From Symbiodinium kawagutii (lineage: Eukaryota; Sar; Dinophyceae; Suessiales; Symbiodiniaceae), in the NCBI GenBank assembly GCA_009767595.1, contig VSDK01026464.1, positions 206,947 through 270,946 on the forward strand: a DNA stretch of 64,000 nucleotides, in the 5' to 3' direction. The notes beneath the pieces are model-generated. The model did no database searches, was not told where the DNA came from, and saw nothing but the letters and a program-made list of their open reading frames with translations. Both the position numbers and the translations under genes were made by a program. The number at the start of each line of letters is the position of its first letter. Positions within the stretch are counted from its first letter, which is position 1. Shown piece after piece: positions 47,640 to 59,330 of the stretch.

Positions 47640-49090
47640 CTTGGCTAACAGGTGGAGTTAAGCAATGGTTAAATATTAGCTAATATTATAACATTACTAA
47701 CTTAAATATCACAATATAATATATCACTATGTCAGCGATATATAATATACATTTAATGGTTGGTAATAGTTGATATATATAATATTAAAGTGAAGGAATT
47801 GGGTCAATAATCTGTTAACTAATGGTTAAGCGATGAATGAATCATGGTGAATTCATGGTCTAATGCTATGGTCAAGAATCTGTTAACTAATGGTTATAGT
47901 TAAGAAATGGGTTATTCGCATTCATGGAATTATTGTTATAGAGTTCATTGTCCAATGAACACAATAGAATTGGAGTTAAGTCACTCAGTTGGTCAAGTGA
48001 GGTGAATGAATTATGGTGAGTTAATGGTCAAATAGTTTGTTATTCAAATTGATGGTTAATGAAGTATGGTGAATTAGTAGTTGGTAATAGTTGGTAATAG
48101 TTACTTCGTGGGTAATTAATAGTCACTTAATGGTTGCTTACAATTGATGGTTCATACTAGTTGCCAAATTACGTGATGGTCGGTAAAATGGCGGTTAACA
48201 AAGCCATTATTGATGGTTAACCATTTGATAAATTAATAGTAGATCATTAGCAACGGTTAAGCAATGGTCAATAATGTGTTAATCACTAGTTGGTAATGAC
48301 AACTTAATATGTGGGTAACTACTACTATGACCTCAACCATACTAACCATTACTGGTAAAGCAATTTTATAGTAGTTATTATTGGCTGGTTATCACAAGCA
48401 ATAGCTGGTAGTTAATGGTTGGTAATGGTTAATGATTGTTAAGTAATGGCTAATTAAATCGATGGTGAACAGCAATGGTTGATATATCATGATTAAAAAC
48501 GATTAATCACGGTTAATCAAGCATTAGTATTTTGACTAATGGTTAGTAATGAGTAAAAATTTCATAGTTGCTACTAAATGGATGATTGACGGTTCATGGT
48601 TCATGGAATTGAGCAATGGTTGGTAATAATTTGTTAACCAATGGTTGGTCATGGTTAATATACTATGGTTGGATGATGGTTAATTAATGGTTTTCAATCA
48701 CAGTTACTCGGCTAATAGTGACTCATGGTTAAAAACATTTGATATATTGTGGTTTAAAAATGATTACTCAATGGTTGAGTGAAGCCAATCAACCATCAAT
48801 CTAAGACAGTCATTAGCGGCTAGTGAAGGGTTCATTGTGAATAATAAGCAACCAACCAATGGTGCCTAACGAATAGTTAATAGGTGTTAAGTATTGATGA
48901 CCTGAATCAGACGCGATTGTTGATACTGAACCAGCTGATTATCCATTTGTAAGCTGATGATCCGGAAGTGAAACAGCTTCTTGATCCGTTATTAACCAGC
49001 TAATTTAATAATCGATTCGGATTTTCAAGCTAAACCGCTAAACAAGTAGATAATAGTAGATATGACACAAACCAACTTCTGAACGATCCC
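47640..49090. other. Cryptically simple DNA, no genes
   Basis: Almost entirely ATGGTTAAT, GGTTAATGG, TTGGTAATAG and related words without a fixed period. No open islands. Confidence 0.7.
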
Positions 49091-52000
49091 CAGTAGCCAG
49101 CTGGTTGCCCACATCCAACTCACAGCTTGACAGCTGCTCCCTGGGCTTCCGATCCAAAGGGTCTGACAACTGCAGCAAAATCCTCGGGTCATCTGAGGTC
49201 ACCCCTGTAGACACAAGTCATGGATGGGCACCCCTTGGTGACACCGTGTGGGTAGCTGCGGTGGCGAAGAACGTGCGATGCCAAGAAATGGAAGGTGCGT
49301 TGGCGCTAGGATGGAGCACCAGGTGACACCAAGAATGGGCAACCCTGCAAAATTCCATCTGGGGCCTGACTTTTCAAAGTACTAACAACTGCCCTGTTTG
49401 CGGCATTCCGAGTGTACAACTGTCATTATCATCCATTTCTACTGTAACAGTATCAATTGTTGCGGGTATCAATCTTGATTTGCAATTATTCGCCAAGTGT
49501 TTACCAATCATCAAGTTGAAACCACCATGGTTAGATCTAACGATTGGCAAACACTTGGCATCAATCTTGATCAATTGAAACCACCATGATCTGACATCAT
49601 TCACCATAATTTCCAATCGTTTTACTGTGGGGTAAACCAACCTGGAAGCCAAACATCATCATTTTTCAAAGGCAAAAGCTACACAATGATCATTTTTTAA
49701 GAGGTAAACCGTTCGTCACATGATTATTTTTAATAGATTGACCTAAACCACTATAAATGCAACTATTCATCGTGTTCTGCCTGTTAACCACCAGGATGCG
49801 ACTATGCAGAGCCCCTCCCAGGGCCCACACCGGTCGACTCGCTTCCAGTCACACAACCTGGGTGGGCAACCAGAACGGCGTGCCCCAAGCCGGGACCTGC
49901 TCGCAGTGGCTGGATGCAAACCGATGATTACTATGACTTCCCTTCATTGAGAATCCGTCAGCATCGACCAGCAATCACCACTGACAATCAGCAAGCATCA
50001 TAAACGGTCATCAACATCTACTGTCACTAATTGATCATCATTCATCATCATGGACTGTCATCAACCATCAATCGACCGCGATTGATCACTAGTGGGCCAA
50101 TAGTTTTTGGCCTAGGACTGTTAATATGCGCGATATATTGGCCAGCCCATCAACCAGGACTCAAATTGGTAGTCTCAAAAAGTTGGAAAACCAGCATCCC
50201 AATGTGACAGGTTTCACCACGCAAACGATCCAGCCTTGTTAGAGGATCAAGCACTAAATAGGCTATGATGCGCCATGATTATTTGATGAACGATGATCAA
50301 CCAGCCATGAGTGATTACTAACATCAGCTATGATATTAGTCATCATTGATATTTATATAAATATATATATATATATATATAGATAGATATTTATAAAATA
50401 TATATATATATATAGATAGATATTTATAAATATATATATATAGATACATATATATATATACCTAGACTGATCTAACAAGGTTCTAAATAAATTCATCAAT
50501 GATCCATGATTAGTGGGATGTATATTGTTCATTAATATTGTCATTGTCGAACAGTTCCTAATGGATCATTTATCAACAGAAACTCATCAATAATCATCAC
50601 TGCCAACTGCCATTCCTGTCGACAAGTGGTAACATTTGCCAGGTACCAACATGACCCTGTCACTACTATTGGTTGGTGATACCTGGTGCTGCTTGGTACA
50701 ATCTCAAGAAGGGACAATTTGACAGCACCCTTGAACTACTGGCACATTTCGACCCTATTTCCAACACATTGAAACCAACTTTTATGATAGAACGAAGCAG
50801 TTGGCCAATCAACAAACAACACGCACAACAGGTCTTGGGACATCATGCCAGCTCACCATGAGAATTTCAGTGGCTGAGTCTGCAACTCGGTGTCATCAGT
50901 TGGACCTGGTGGAGCCAGGGACACAGCTGAGAGAGCAGCGCGTGGACAACGTGGGGATGTCTCCATGGCTGTGCATCGTGACATCGCCCGCAAGTTTCCG
51001 AGACAAAACTAAACTCATCCACAAACCCTAGCCACCACCATGGGTCATTGGCTTATCCTAAAGATGTCACCAAATATTGGTCACGCCCTCAGGATGTTAG
51101 TAACGCCCAGGCAATGGAAAACCAAAGACCATGTGTGAACTCTGTGTCGAGATTGGCATAAGCAGTCGAATCTGCAATCAAATCAGTGCACAGCAAGTCT
51201 CACAAGAGCAAAAACCAAGAGCCAAAGAACCAAAGAACCAGAAGCAGAAAAGTCAGAAACCAAGGAAGCGAAGAATCGACGGACAGGATAAAACAACCAA
51301 ACCACCAAGCAGCCGATGAACGAACCAACCAACTGGCTAACCCACCAAGCATATCAACAAATTAACCAGCCAAAGCAGCCAAGAGCACACCAGCACACAA
51401 GCACACCCGCGGATACCCACGGACGATCATACTGATGTACTCCAGCAAGAGCAAAAGCAGCAGTAATTTCCTCAATGGGAAACCGCAACCCATAAGTTGG
51501 TAAGACAGCTAAATGGTATACCGATGAAATACTACCTGGCCAAGTAGATTGGTGGTCATGGTTGATATATTGATTACTGGTTAGGAATAGCTGGTATGTT
51601 GGTTAATGCCTACAGTAATTGGTGATGGATAATGTATCATGATTAATAATGGTTAACGGGATCTGTGCGGACAATCATGGTGCGTGCTTTTTTTCTGCAC
51701 AACCGTGGTGATGGACAAACACTTCCTTTCGCGAAACCCTCATTGGTCATCACAAAGTCAGCAACAACCACCTGGTCAGCTCATCAAAGCTTAATTGAGG
51801 CTATATTGAAACAGTGGTGTCTCATCAATCTCTGAATAAAGTCTCCCTGTTGACTGGGGAAACCACTAGTTTTGGGGGCATGCCATCCGCGAAGACTCCA
51901 AGTGGACAATGGTGCCTGGATAGCAACATTGGAGGTATCACAACACATGGCTATGGACATAGATTTGCTGCCCACATGTTCATTCTTTGTTGATGGGGGC

Positions 52001-52752
52001 TAATGAGCTCAATTCATTGATATCCCCAGCCATGTTGTACTACTGATCTTTAACTATTCCCTGATGGTCGATTAGCTGATCAATGGTGGATACTCCCGAC
52101 CATGCGTTGAATGCTTGGATGCTTGGGGATATCCCACCATTTATGGACACAAACCTTGCAAGCTGCCCCGCCTATTGGTAAGGGCTTCGATGAACGTATG
52201 ATTGCCTGCGCCGGGCAAACTTGGCAAGCTCAGTGTGAACCATCGATCTCGCCTTGGGTTGGTTGATTGGTTGGAAGGGGGGTTGGCAGGTCAAATCACA
52301 GGTTAACCAGCACTATTGAGGTGGCAAAGATGGCGAAGATGGTGATTGGTGAACATCAGTGACACTCGGTTGAGGTGCTGAAAATTGGTGGCTGATGATC
52401 GAAGGTTCAGGGTGCGACCACGTCCCAGGTTGGCTGCGAAGCGGATGTGGTGCTCCGAGCTATGATCGAATGAGAGGCACCGATGATTCAGGAGCTACCA
52501 ACACATGTGGAGCCCCCAACTGTTCATAGAAAGCTTTCTATTCTCAACCTGCGAATGGCTGGACTAGAAGCATTCTGAACGCGAATTCCCTACAACTGGC
52601 ATCCTTTGGGGTTGGTAGAAGCATTCTGAATGCTGATGAGGTTGCACCACGTCAGTATTTTTTCTGGTTGGTTGCAACATGTTTAAACCTCATCCACGCG
52701 GTGATAAGCAGCTACCAACACATCAACAGCGCTGCGAGTTGCTGTGCTGCTG
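49091..52752. other. Intergenic/intronic with weak islands
   Basis: Open islands: 49105-49323 (+), about 49801-49920 (+), about 50860-51028 (+), 51784-51975 (-, KTSGFPSQQGDFIQRLMRHH), 52142-52264 (+, PPIGKGFDERMIACAGQTWQ) and 52406-52528 (+, Cys-rich, ends in a stop). None has a family or two good splice borders. Confidence 0.25.
50348..50460. repeat. (TA)n/(TAGA)n low-complexity tract
   Basis: TATATATA runs alternating with TAGATAGATATTTATA, repeated three times. Confidence 0.95.
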
Positions 52753-52950
52753 GTTGCTAGCCCTGGTTGGTTTCCCGGCTAAGCCATGGGGGTTACAAGG
52801 CCACAAGCGCTTCCAATGGCTACAGCGGTAGCTTCCTGGTTGGTTGCTAGCCCTGGTTGGTGTCCCGGCTAAGCCATGGGGGTTACAAGGCCACAAGCGC
52901 TTCCAATGGCTACAGCGGTAGCTTCCTGGTTGGTTGCTAGCCCTGGTTCG
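52753..52950. repeat. 90-bp tandem duplication, 2.2 copies
   Basis: GTTGCTAGCCCTGGTTGG starts at 52753, 52843 and (partial) 52933. The period is 90 bp, so a minus-strand frame stays open and carries a 30-residue repeat. The two full copies differ at one or two bases. Confidence 0.95.
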
Positions 52951-53140
52951 AACCAGCCGCTGATTCACAAGCTGGTGCCTCCATGATAGCCTCCGACTGG
53001 GGTAGTTTGACCTTGCCACTGCCGGAGGCGACCGTGCTTCCGGAACTGGGACCATCAACGATGGCGAAGGTTCTGGAGGAGAACAGGTGATCATTGGTTT
53101 GATTGTGGTTGCGTCCCAGTTGTAACTCCTTAGGTTTCAC
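52937..53140 (-). CDS. Candidate small protein or exon, 67 codons
   Basis: Minus-strand frame from ATG 53140: SSRTFAIVDGPSSGSTVASG then SGKVKLPQSEAIMEAPACES and a stop at 52937, just inside the 90-bp repeat. Ser/Gly/Ala-rich, no motif. Another minus-strand frame (52723-53094) runs through the repeat. Confidence 0.28.
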   Translation of the reverse strand: MKPKELQLGRNHNQTNDHLFSSRTFAIVDGPSSGSTVASGSGKVKLPQSEAIMEAPACESAAGSNQG

Positions 53141-54206
53141 TTAAACATGGGGATGTAAGCAACAAGTCTCCTGTATCCACAAAAAAATGGTGACATAACA
53201 AACAGGAACAGGTCCAGGTCCTCTTAGCAAGATACCTGCACATCAAATTCACTAGTCGACTCGCCACATTTCAAAGACAAGCTCAGGAGTTGTCAAAATT
53301 TGTAGCACAAACATGGGATAGTTTGCTGGTTCATCGAGGTTTTGTTCGAGGTGTGTTGGCCATTGTGTACAGCAACCAGCCTTACAAAACCAATATCAAT
53401 TTTGAGTGAATACAGGAAATTGTTACCTCAAACTTTGTATTGGTTTGTTATGGATTGAGGTTACAAAACCATGGTGACAAGCAATACATGAAGTTGTTAC
53501 CTCAATCCATCCACCTTTGGCTTTGTCGGAAACGACTCGGGGAGACATCAGCGGCAATAAGAATCAACAACGGTTCAGCTGCAAGTCGAGAGTCAGTATC
53601 CTACGGTACAAGGAGGACCCTCAAAATTTCACTGGTGGTTCGCAATGGATGTCACATCATGAAACCGCCATAAGTTTAATCCACGAAGGTTTACCCTCCT
53701 TGAAGCTTAGCCCGCAATGGATGTCACATCACCAGAGGGAACCAACTCAAAGTCCCAAGTTCATGCCTGATCGCCATGCTATACATACGGAATGGTTCAG
53801 TCACCCTACTGCAATAACTAGGAACGGCTGAGTACTACGAACAGTTGAACACTTGACGTAGCTTGGTCAATGAATGAGTATCAACCATAGGCACAGTAAT
53901 AGCCTAGTATTGCTGAGCACTACCCGACAAATGCTAGTTGTAGTAGCGCACAATTTTCTGTTGGTTGGTCAACCCCAGCCGTCCCAGGATTCTCTCGAAA
54001 TCCTCAGCAATCAGCCACCCGCAAATATCATTTTCTGATTTGCCTGCTAGTTGATGAGTGTTGGGGGCTATCCACATCTTTATAAGTCAAGCATACCAGG
54101 CACTCATACAGAATCATACCACTCTTGCTGACTGCTTACACCACAACACCAAGTTATCCCCAGTCATCACAGATTGATAATCACCACACCAGCAAGACCT
54201 CTGACA
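53141..54206. other. Intergenic with one open frame
   Basis: 53517-53828 (+) is open for 104 codons and contains QWMSHH twice, from a 22-bp direct repeat CGCAATGGATGTCACATCA at about 53640 and 53710. Not recognised, not called. Confidence 0.25.
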
Positions 54207-54208
54207 GC

Positions 54209-54264
<56 letters not shown>

Positions 54265-54265
54265 G

Positions 54266-54300
<35 letters not shown>

Positions 54301-54301
54301 G

Positions 54302-54336
<35 letters not shown>
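54207..54336. repeat. (CAA)n microsatellite, longest of four
   Basis: About 43 triplets, interrupted twice by AAGAAC. Confidence 0.97.
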
Positions 54337-55245
54337 CCATTTGGTAAGGGCACTTCTAGTCCTTGGCTCCCCTTTAAAGGGCTAGAAAGGGCTAGGGCAG
54401 GAGCTCCCCCCCTCCTGGCTTCTGGCCTCGCTCCCAGGTCCCAAGCACTGAGTTTCCAGCGGCATTCTCTGCCGCAGCTTGCGCTTCCTCCTAGAGGGCA
54501 CCGCTTGCGAAGGATCACCAGCGTTCAACAAGGATTCACCAGGATTCCAAGCAATTGCAACGGGGTGATGATGCTTGATGATGGTTGGTCTGGTTGATGA
54601 TGGTTGATGGTGGTTGATGATGGTTGATGGTGGCTGATGGTGGTTGATGATGGTTGATGGCCAAGCACAGGGGGGATAGGACCCAACAGCAACCAATCAC
54701 CTCCAGCTATTGACAATTGTCAAAGACTAATCCACAAGCTTCATCTGAATTATTCTATTGGGTTGGCCATATTCTTCTGGAATAATATGAATAATCCATC
54801 TACTGGTCATATGCTTGATAATCTACTGGTTGAGTCCTTCTTCCGTAGCATAGCTGGTCATGATTGGTTGAAAGTCTTCTTGTCAATCAACCCTTGATTC
54901 TAGTGGAAAAACTACGAGGGATGATAACTCCCATCCCAAGGATGAAGCTATGTCCACACCAAATGGGCAACTGATGAAGACTAAGCACCTGAAGTCCTAC
55001 AGAGTTCTACCAAGTGATGACCCCCTCACTGAGGTTCGTTAACCAAACATGCCAATGGTAGATTCACTGTTGCTTGGCTTGTGAACCATTGGCCTCGTGA
55101 ACCAATCATGAACCAGTTCATCGCTTGTTACTTGCCGAATCTTAAACAAGAAACCTAGCGAACGGGCATCATTTCTAATTAGATTGTGGGGTGCCGAATT
55201 GCTGTAGGTCTATTGTCGGAGAGCTGAACGGTCAAACTCACATAT
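54337..55245. other. Intergenic
   Basis: 54361-54510 is GC-rich and open on both strands; a similar GC-rich stretch follows the GAT tract at 23041-23110. 54566-54660 repeats GATGGTTGATGATGGTTG. The rest is simple DNA. Confidence 0.3.
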
Positions 55246-55345
55246 GGTGGTTTCTCAACATAGGGGGTACCCCTCAACCATCCTTTACTAACCATTTATA
55301 TGAGTACACCAACCATTTCTCGGCGTCCCCTTGTTTTGAGAATTG
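55246..55345 (+). repeat. Family A inverted-repeat element, copy 8 (forward)
   Basis: CATATGGTGGTTTCTCAACA, TAGGGGGTACCCCTCAACCA, then AACCATTTCTCGGCGTCCCC and TTGTTTTGAGAATTGC. Confidence 0.85.
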
Positions 55346-55804
55346 CTAGATGATTGGTCGATTTGATATACATAAACGGATCTAACCCACACGATTGGGG
55401 AAGACTTACATCAACATGGGGATATTCAACTCTTTCATAACCATGTTTCTAAAAGAACATAACCAACAATCATCTGTCCCGCCATCCAGTAGTGCAACAG
55501 CCATTCGGTGACACAGGAAGGTACACAAGGGACAAATCCAAACACCTACCAATCAACGACCAGGGGCATTTCTCCAAACATGTAATCACCAATCACTAAG
55601 AGCATATCACAAATATTACTTGGGTACCCGACCAATAATTCAAATAATGACCATCGAGCATACAGTCTTGTCCACAAATGGTGTATTTCCCAAACTGTCA
55701 GTTTCTCGGTTTACCATTATTTGACCATGGTTGCTTGGTTGCAGGGTACCACCATGGCTATGGACCAACAACCATACCCCAACACGTAGCCCAGCGAAAT
55801 GCTA
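55346..55804. other. Intergenic, nothing recognised
   Basis: No gene, RNA or repeat supported. Confidence 0.4.
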
Positions 55805-56284
55805 CTAGCCAGTTTCCCCGTCCATCCTCCTCGGGAGACATGCTGTCTTCAAAACTTCATCCAACTCTCGAAGTTCAAGGCAACTGCTGAGCCAATGAGC
55901 CAGCTTCGTGAAAATGAGCTTAACATGTTCACAGGCTGCTGAAAAACTACAAAACAACTTTGGCAAATGCAGCCATCGCTTGTCATCCCAAACTGACTTA
56001 GGTCTGTTGGCATCTTTTTCCCATGTTGATGCTGTTGAAGCCTTGTTTGATTGTGACTTGTTGAACTGTTCAACCATGGGTCGAATAGATCCATCACTTC
56101 TTCGTAGTGCTGGAGCCGATGCGAGCGGCACACCTTGCAGCGACGATCCCAAGCCTTGAAAAACACCAGCGAGGAGTGGCGATCCAATCCTTTCGCCAAG
56201 TGGATGATCCAACTTACCAAATGGTGGTTTCTTAAAATAGGGAAATACAATGGTAGGTAAGAACCATTTGGTAAGTTGGATCAT
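55805..56284. other. Coding-like block open in three frames on two strands
   Basis: Minus-strand frame of 159 codons (GSSLQGVPLASAPALRRSDG then SIRPMVEQFNKSQSNKASTA, stop at 55805), a second minus-strand frame of 133 codons, and plus-strand 55908-56156 (DAVEALFDCDLLNCSTMGRI). The block is GC-richer than its surroundings and probably contains an exon, but I cannot decide the strand. The first residues of both minus-strand frames come from family A copy 9. Confidence 0.35.
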
Positions 56285-56413
56285 CCACTATGGTGAAGAA
56301 ATAATACTAATGGTAGGTTTCTAATGGTGAAGAACCAACTAACAATGGTAGGTTTGATGCGATAAATAGAGTTAATGATGGATGATTTGGGAGTACCCCC
56401 CTTTTGAGAAACC
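56223..56413 (-). repeat. Family A inverted-repeat element, copy 9 (reverse, enlarged)
   Basis: Ends GGTGGTTTCTTAAAATAGGG and GGATGATTTGGGAGTACCCC plus TTTTGAGAAACCC. The interior is about twice the usual length because AATGGTAGGT is repeated. Confidence 0.8.
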
Positions 56414-57476
56414 CTTAAATGGGTGACAGCATGTGACAGCCTAGTTCTCGTGTGTCCGACCTTCCTCCGTGTGTCCGCCCAGAGCTGCAGCAGGTTTTTC
56501 CATCGCCGTTTGCTGGCTGTAAACCAGGGCTCGTGTGGCCATGGTTGTCAAAACATGTCAGAATTTTGCTGAATCGATGCTTAAACTATGGTCAATTAAT
56601 GGTTAATGGTCAGTTGATGGCTGGTTGATTCTTGGCAAATTGCTGGTTAATTGATGGCTAGTGGGTGGATTAGAATCGTCAAGTGACGTCAGGGGATGGT
56701 GATGGCTAAGCTTAGACGTTGCAAGAAGAACCAAACTGTCAACCTGGTGGGTTGTGTAGCTAGTCCAATTTCGAAACATCATGATTTGCTGGTCATGGAC
56801 ATCCGTTGTCGGGTATTAAGCATCATAGTTCACAATAATCAACTATGAAAATTAAGCCATCTTGACATAGCCCATGACTGATTAGCCAAAGCATAATTAG
56901 CCAGACTATTCTTGATGTCATATTGACCATCATTCATGGGTTTTTCGCCATATCACTATGGGTCAATACCCTGTACCCCGGCTGTTCCCATCCCCAAGTG
57001 ACAAAATTAGTCTTGGTTGGGATGTGAACTACTATCTTTTTTGAATGATTAATATTGATCCAAAACCATATCTAGTCAGGGTATATCCCCCAGTCTTGCT
57101 GCTCACTGTCCCATATCATTAGCAATTCTTCATGGTTACCCATATCTTTACCCTCAGCTATCTTCATGGTATCCCCAGAGTTATCCATATCTCAGCCATT
57201 TTTCCCAGCTCTGGGTCAGTTCACCCTTAGTCCCCCTGGTTCCCCTATCATTATACAAGGAGTTTTCCCTATTATGAACTATTTTTCCCAGTGATTTTTC
57301 ACAGTTTTAATGATAAACCTGTTTCCCCATCTTTCCCCTATCATTAACCAGCTACTTATGATAAAACAGTTTAAACTGCTTCCCCTATCATTAACCAGCT
57401 ACTTAATCACCATTTTTCCCCTCGTGATTTCCTCCTCTCCCCGTTGTGACAACCACGCCAGGTGCTGCGCTCAGCG
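56414..57476. other. Intergenic; simple DNA
   Basis: 56445-56546 (-) reads MATRALVYSQQTAMEKPAAA to a stop and might be a short exon. 57060-57440 is CCCATATC/TTTTCCCCTATCATTA-type pyrimidine-rich DNA. Confidence 0.3.
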
Positions 57477-58640
57477 CTATGCGCTGGCTTGGAGAACCTC
57501 CAAGACCTCTTTCAAGGACTCGATCTCCTGCTGCGAGTTGTTGGGAACGGGGGGAACTGCCAGGGGAACTGCCAGGGGAACCACCGGGCGAACCGGAGGG
57601 GAACCACCAGGGAGGGGAACCACCAGGGGAACTGGCACAGGGGAACTAGCAACCGAACCACCAGGAGAACTACCAGAATGAAATTCTCTCCCATAAACCC
57701 TGAAGAGCCAGCAGTTCAAGCTGATCAACCATCAACCAGGATCAACCACTATTGGTTTGTTTACGATCCACTATTGACCATCACCACAGGATGAACTCCC
57801 ATCCTCACCTGCCCAACCCCCTACTGGGTAGTTCAGGGATCACCTGCCGATCAACTCCCCCAGTTGGGCTACTCCAACTGGCAGCGAAGCGCATCTCCCA
57901 GAGGGGCACCTCCTTCCGCTTCTCCATCTTTTCCTCTCGGGTCATCACAGGCTTCATGCAATCGGCCTTCAGCTCCTGGAGAAAAAAGAGCGTCCCATGG
58001 TGCATCCCAACGCTTCTCAGTTGTTGGGATTTGGATCTAGACATCCGAAACATGGATCGGTTTATCCAATGACTGTGCTTAGCTGCCTAGCAATCAATGT
58101 CGTGTCCATTGGCAAAACCGATTCGAATCAGGAATGCGAAAATGCAATGCTCGTCTTCACTTGTTCTCTTCCAACGAAACTTCCAAACAAACAGTAGATC
58201 TCTCCAACCCCGTTGCGGTCACTTGAAGCACCACGGTTCTCCTCGTAGTAATCAGTAGCCGCCTTCAAGGCCTGTCCAGCATAGGGGTGACAAGCTGGTG
58301 ATGAGCTGCTTGAACAGGTCCGGTCAAGCGGCTGGGGCAGTGCCAGCTGGATCATGTACCTGTTGCATGTCACCATGTAGGGGGGTTCTCACCATAGGGA
58401 ACCCCATAAAACAGATGGTTTACTATATTTTCTTACTATAAATGGTTTGTAAAGGATGATTCAGCGGTACCCGGCATATCCCTAGCTATTGAGAAACCAC
58501 CATTTCTGGGGCTTCCGTGTTTCAGGTGCAGCCACCGGCTTCCACACGCGTTGCTGGTTTGATCTCAAGCACCGTCCCAATAACATCAAGCCATGCTGTG
58601 GTTGAACCAGCAGCAGTTGATTGTCTGATCCGAGTAGGGT
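57477..58640 (-). CDS. Unidentified multi-exon gene
   Basis: Four exon-like blocks in line on the minus strand. Near 58640-58535: TTAWLDVIGTVLEIKPATRV. Near 58370-58190: QALKAATDYYEENRGASSDR. At 57975-57844, with clean CCAG|GAG acceptor and CAG|GTGATC donor (132 nt, 44 codons): ELKADCMKPVMTREEKMEKR then KEVPLWEMRFAAS. Near 57650-57480: a Pro/Val-rich repeat followed by the helix NNSQQEIESLKEVLEVLQAS. Family A copy 10 lies between the first two blocks, so it would be intronic. Only the 132-nt exon has good borders; order and phase of the rest are inferred. No known domain. Confidence 0.4.
58381..58503 (-). repeat. Family A inverted-repeat element, copy 10 (reverse)
   Basis: GGGGTTCTCACCATAGGGAA at left; GGATGATTCAGCGGTACCCG and CTATTGAGAAACCACC at right. 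Confidence 0.8.
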
Positions 58641-58653
58641 CAAAATCGACAAG

Positions 58654-58683
58654 ACATATATATATATATATGTATACATATAA

Positions 58684-58715
<32 letters not shown>

Positions 58716-58716
58716 G

Positions 58717-58748
<32 letters not shown>

Positions 58749-58750
58749 TG
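58654..58750. repeat. (TA)n tract with TGTA interruptions
   Basis: TATATATATATATGTATACA-type sequence directly adjoining family A copy 11. Confidence 0.95.
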
Positions 58751-58861
58751 TGGGGGTTTCTCAAGCCGTAGGGGTGCCCCCAGTTATCATCCCATATTGG
58801 CCGTATATATAGTAACAAACCAACAATTTTTGGGGGTTCCCTATATGCTGATTTGTCCACC
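58751..58861 (+). repeat. Family A inverted-repeat element, copy 11 (forward)
   Basis: GGGGGTTTCTCAAGCCGTAG, GGGTGCCCCCAGTTATCATC, then CCAACAATTTTTGGGGGTTC. The right end is degraded (CTGATTTGTCCACC). Confidence 0.8.
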
Positions 58862-59145
58862 AGACGATTTGTTTTGCCTTCTATTTCTATTTCTGCTTGT
58901 TTCATCCAATGTAAATAAAATCAGCTTATCAAGCCAGCAAGCAACTTCATATTGCCAATCACTATTGGCTACCGGTAACAGGAATCACGGTCCGGTGTCG
59001 CATTGGATAGTGCTTGGGGGAGGGTTCCTGCATGTTGTTGCCCAACAATAGGGACATTGCCACTGATGATCATCATCAAATACTACACTCCTGTACACTG
59101 TATGAACATTACACACACATGTAGATATATGCATATATCAATAAA

Positions 59146-59147
59146 CA

Positions 59148-59194
<47 letters not shown>
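59146..59194. repeat. (AAAT)n microsatellite
   Basis: AAATAAAT tetranucleotide tract ending in ATATATAC. Confidence 0.97.
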
Positions 59195-59330
59195 ATATAT
59201 ATACACGCATTAATACATAAATAGATGTATAATTCCGCCGCTTCATCCATGGCCAACCAGAATAATTATATACTTTCAATGTCATGTAATGTCATCACGT
59301 CCTACAAAATGAGGATTGGAAGATCCTTAC

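Noticed and set aside
54114..54518. Poly-Cys or poly-Asn proteins over the CAA tract
   Set aside because: Microsatellite translation; three frames and both strands give similar open runs.
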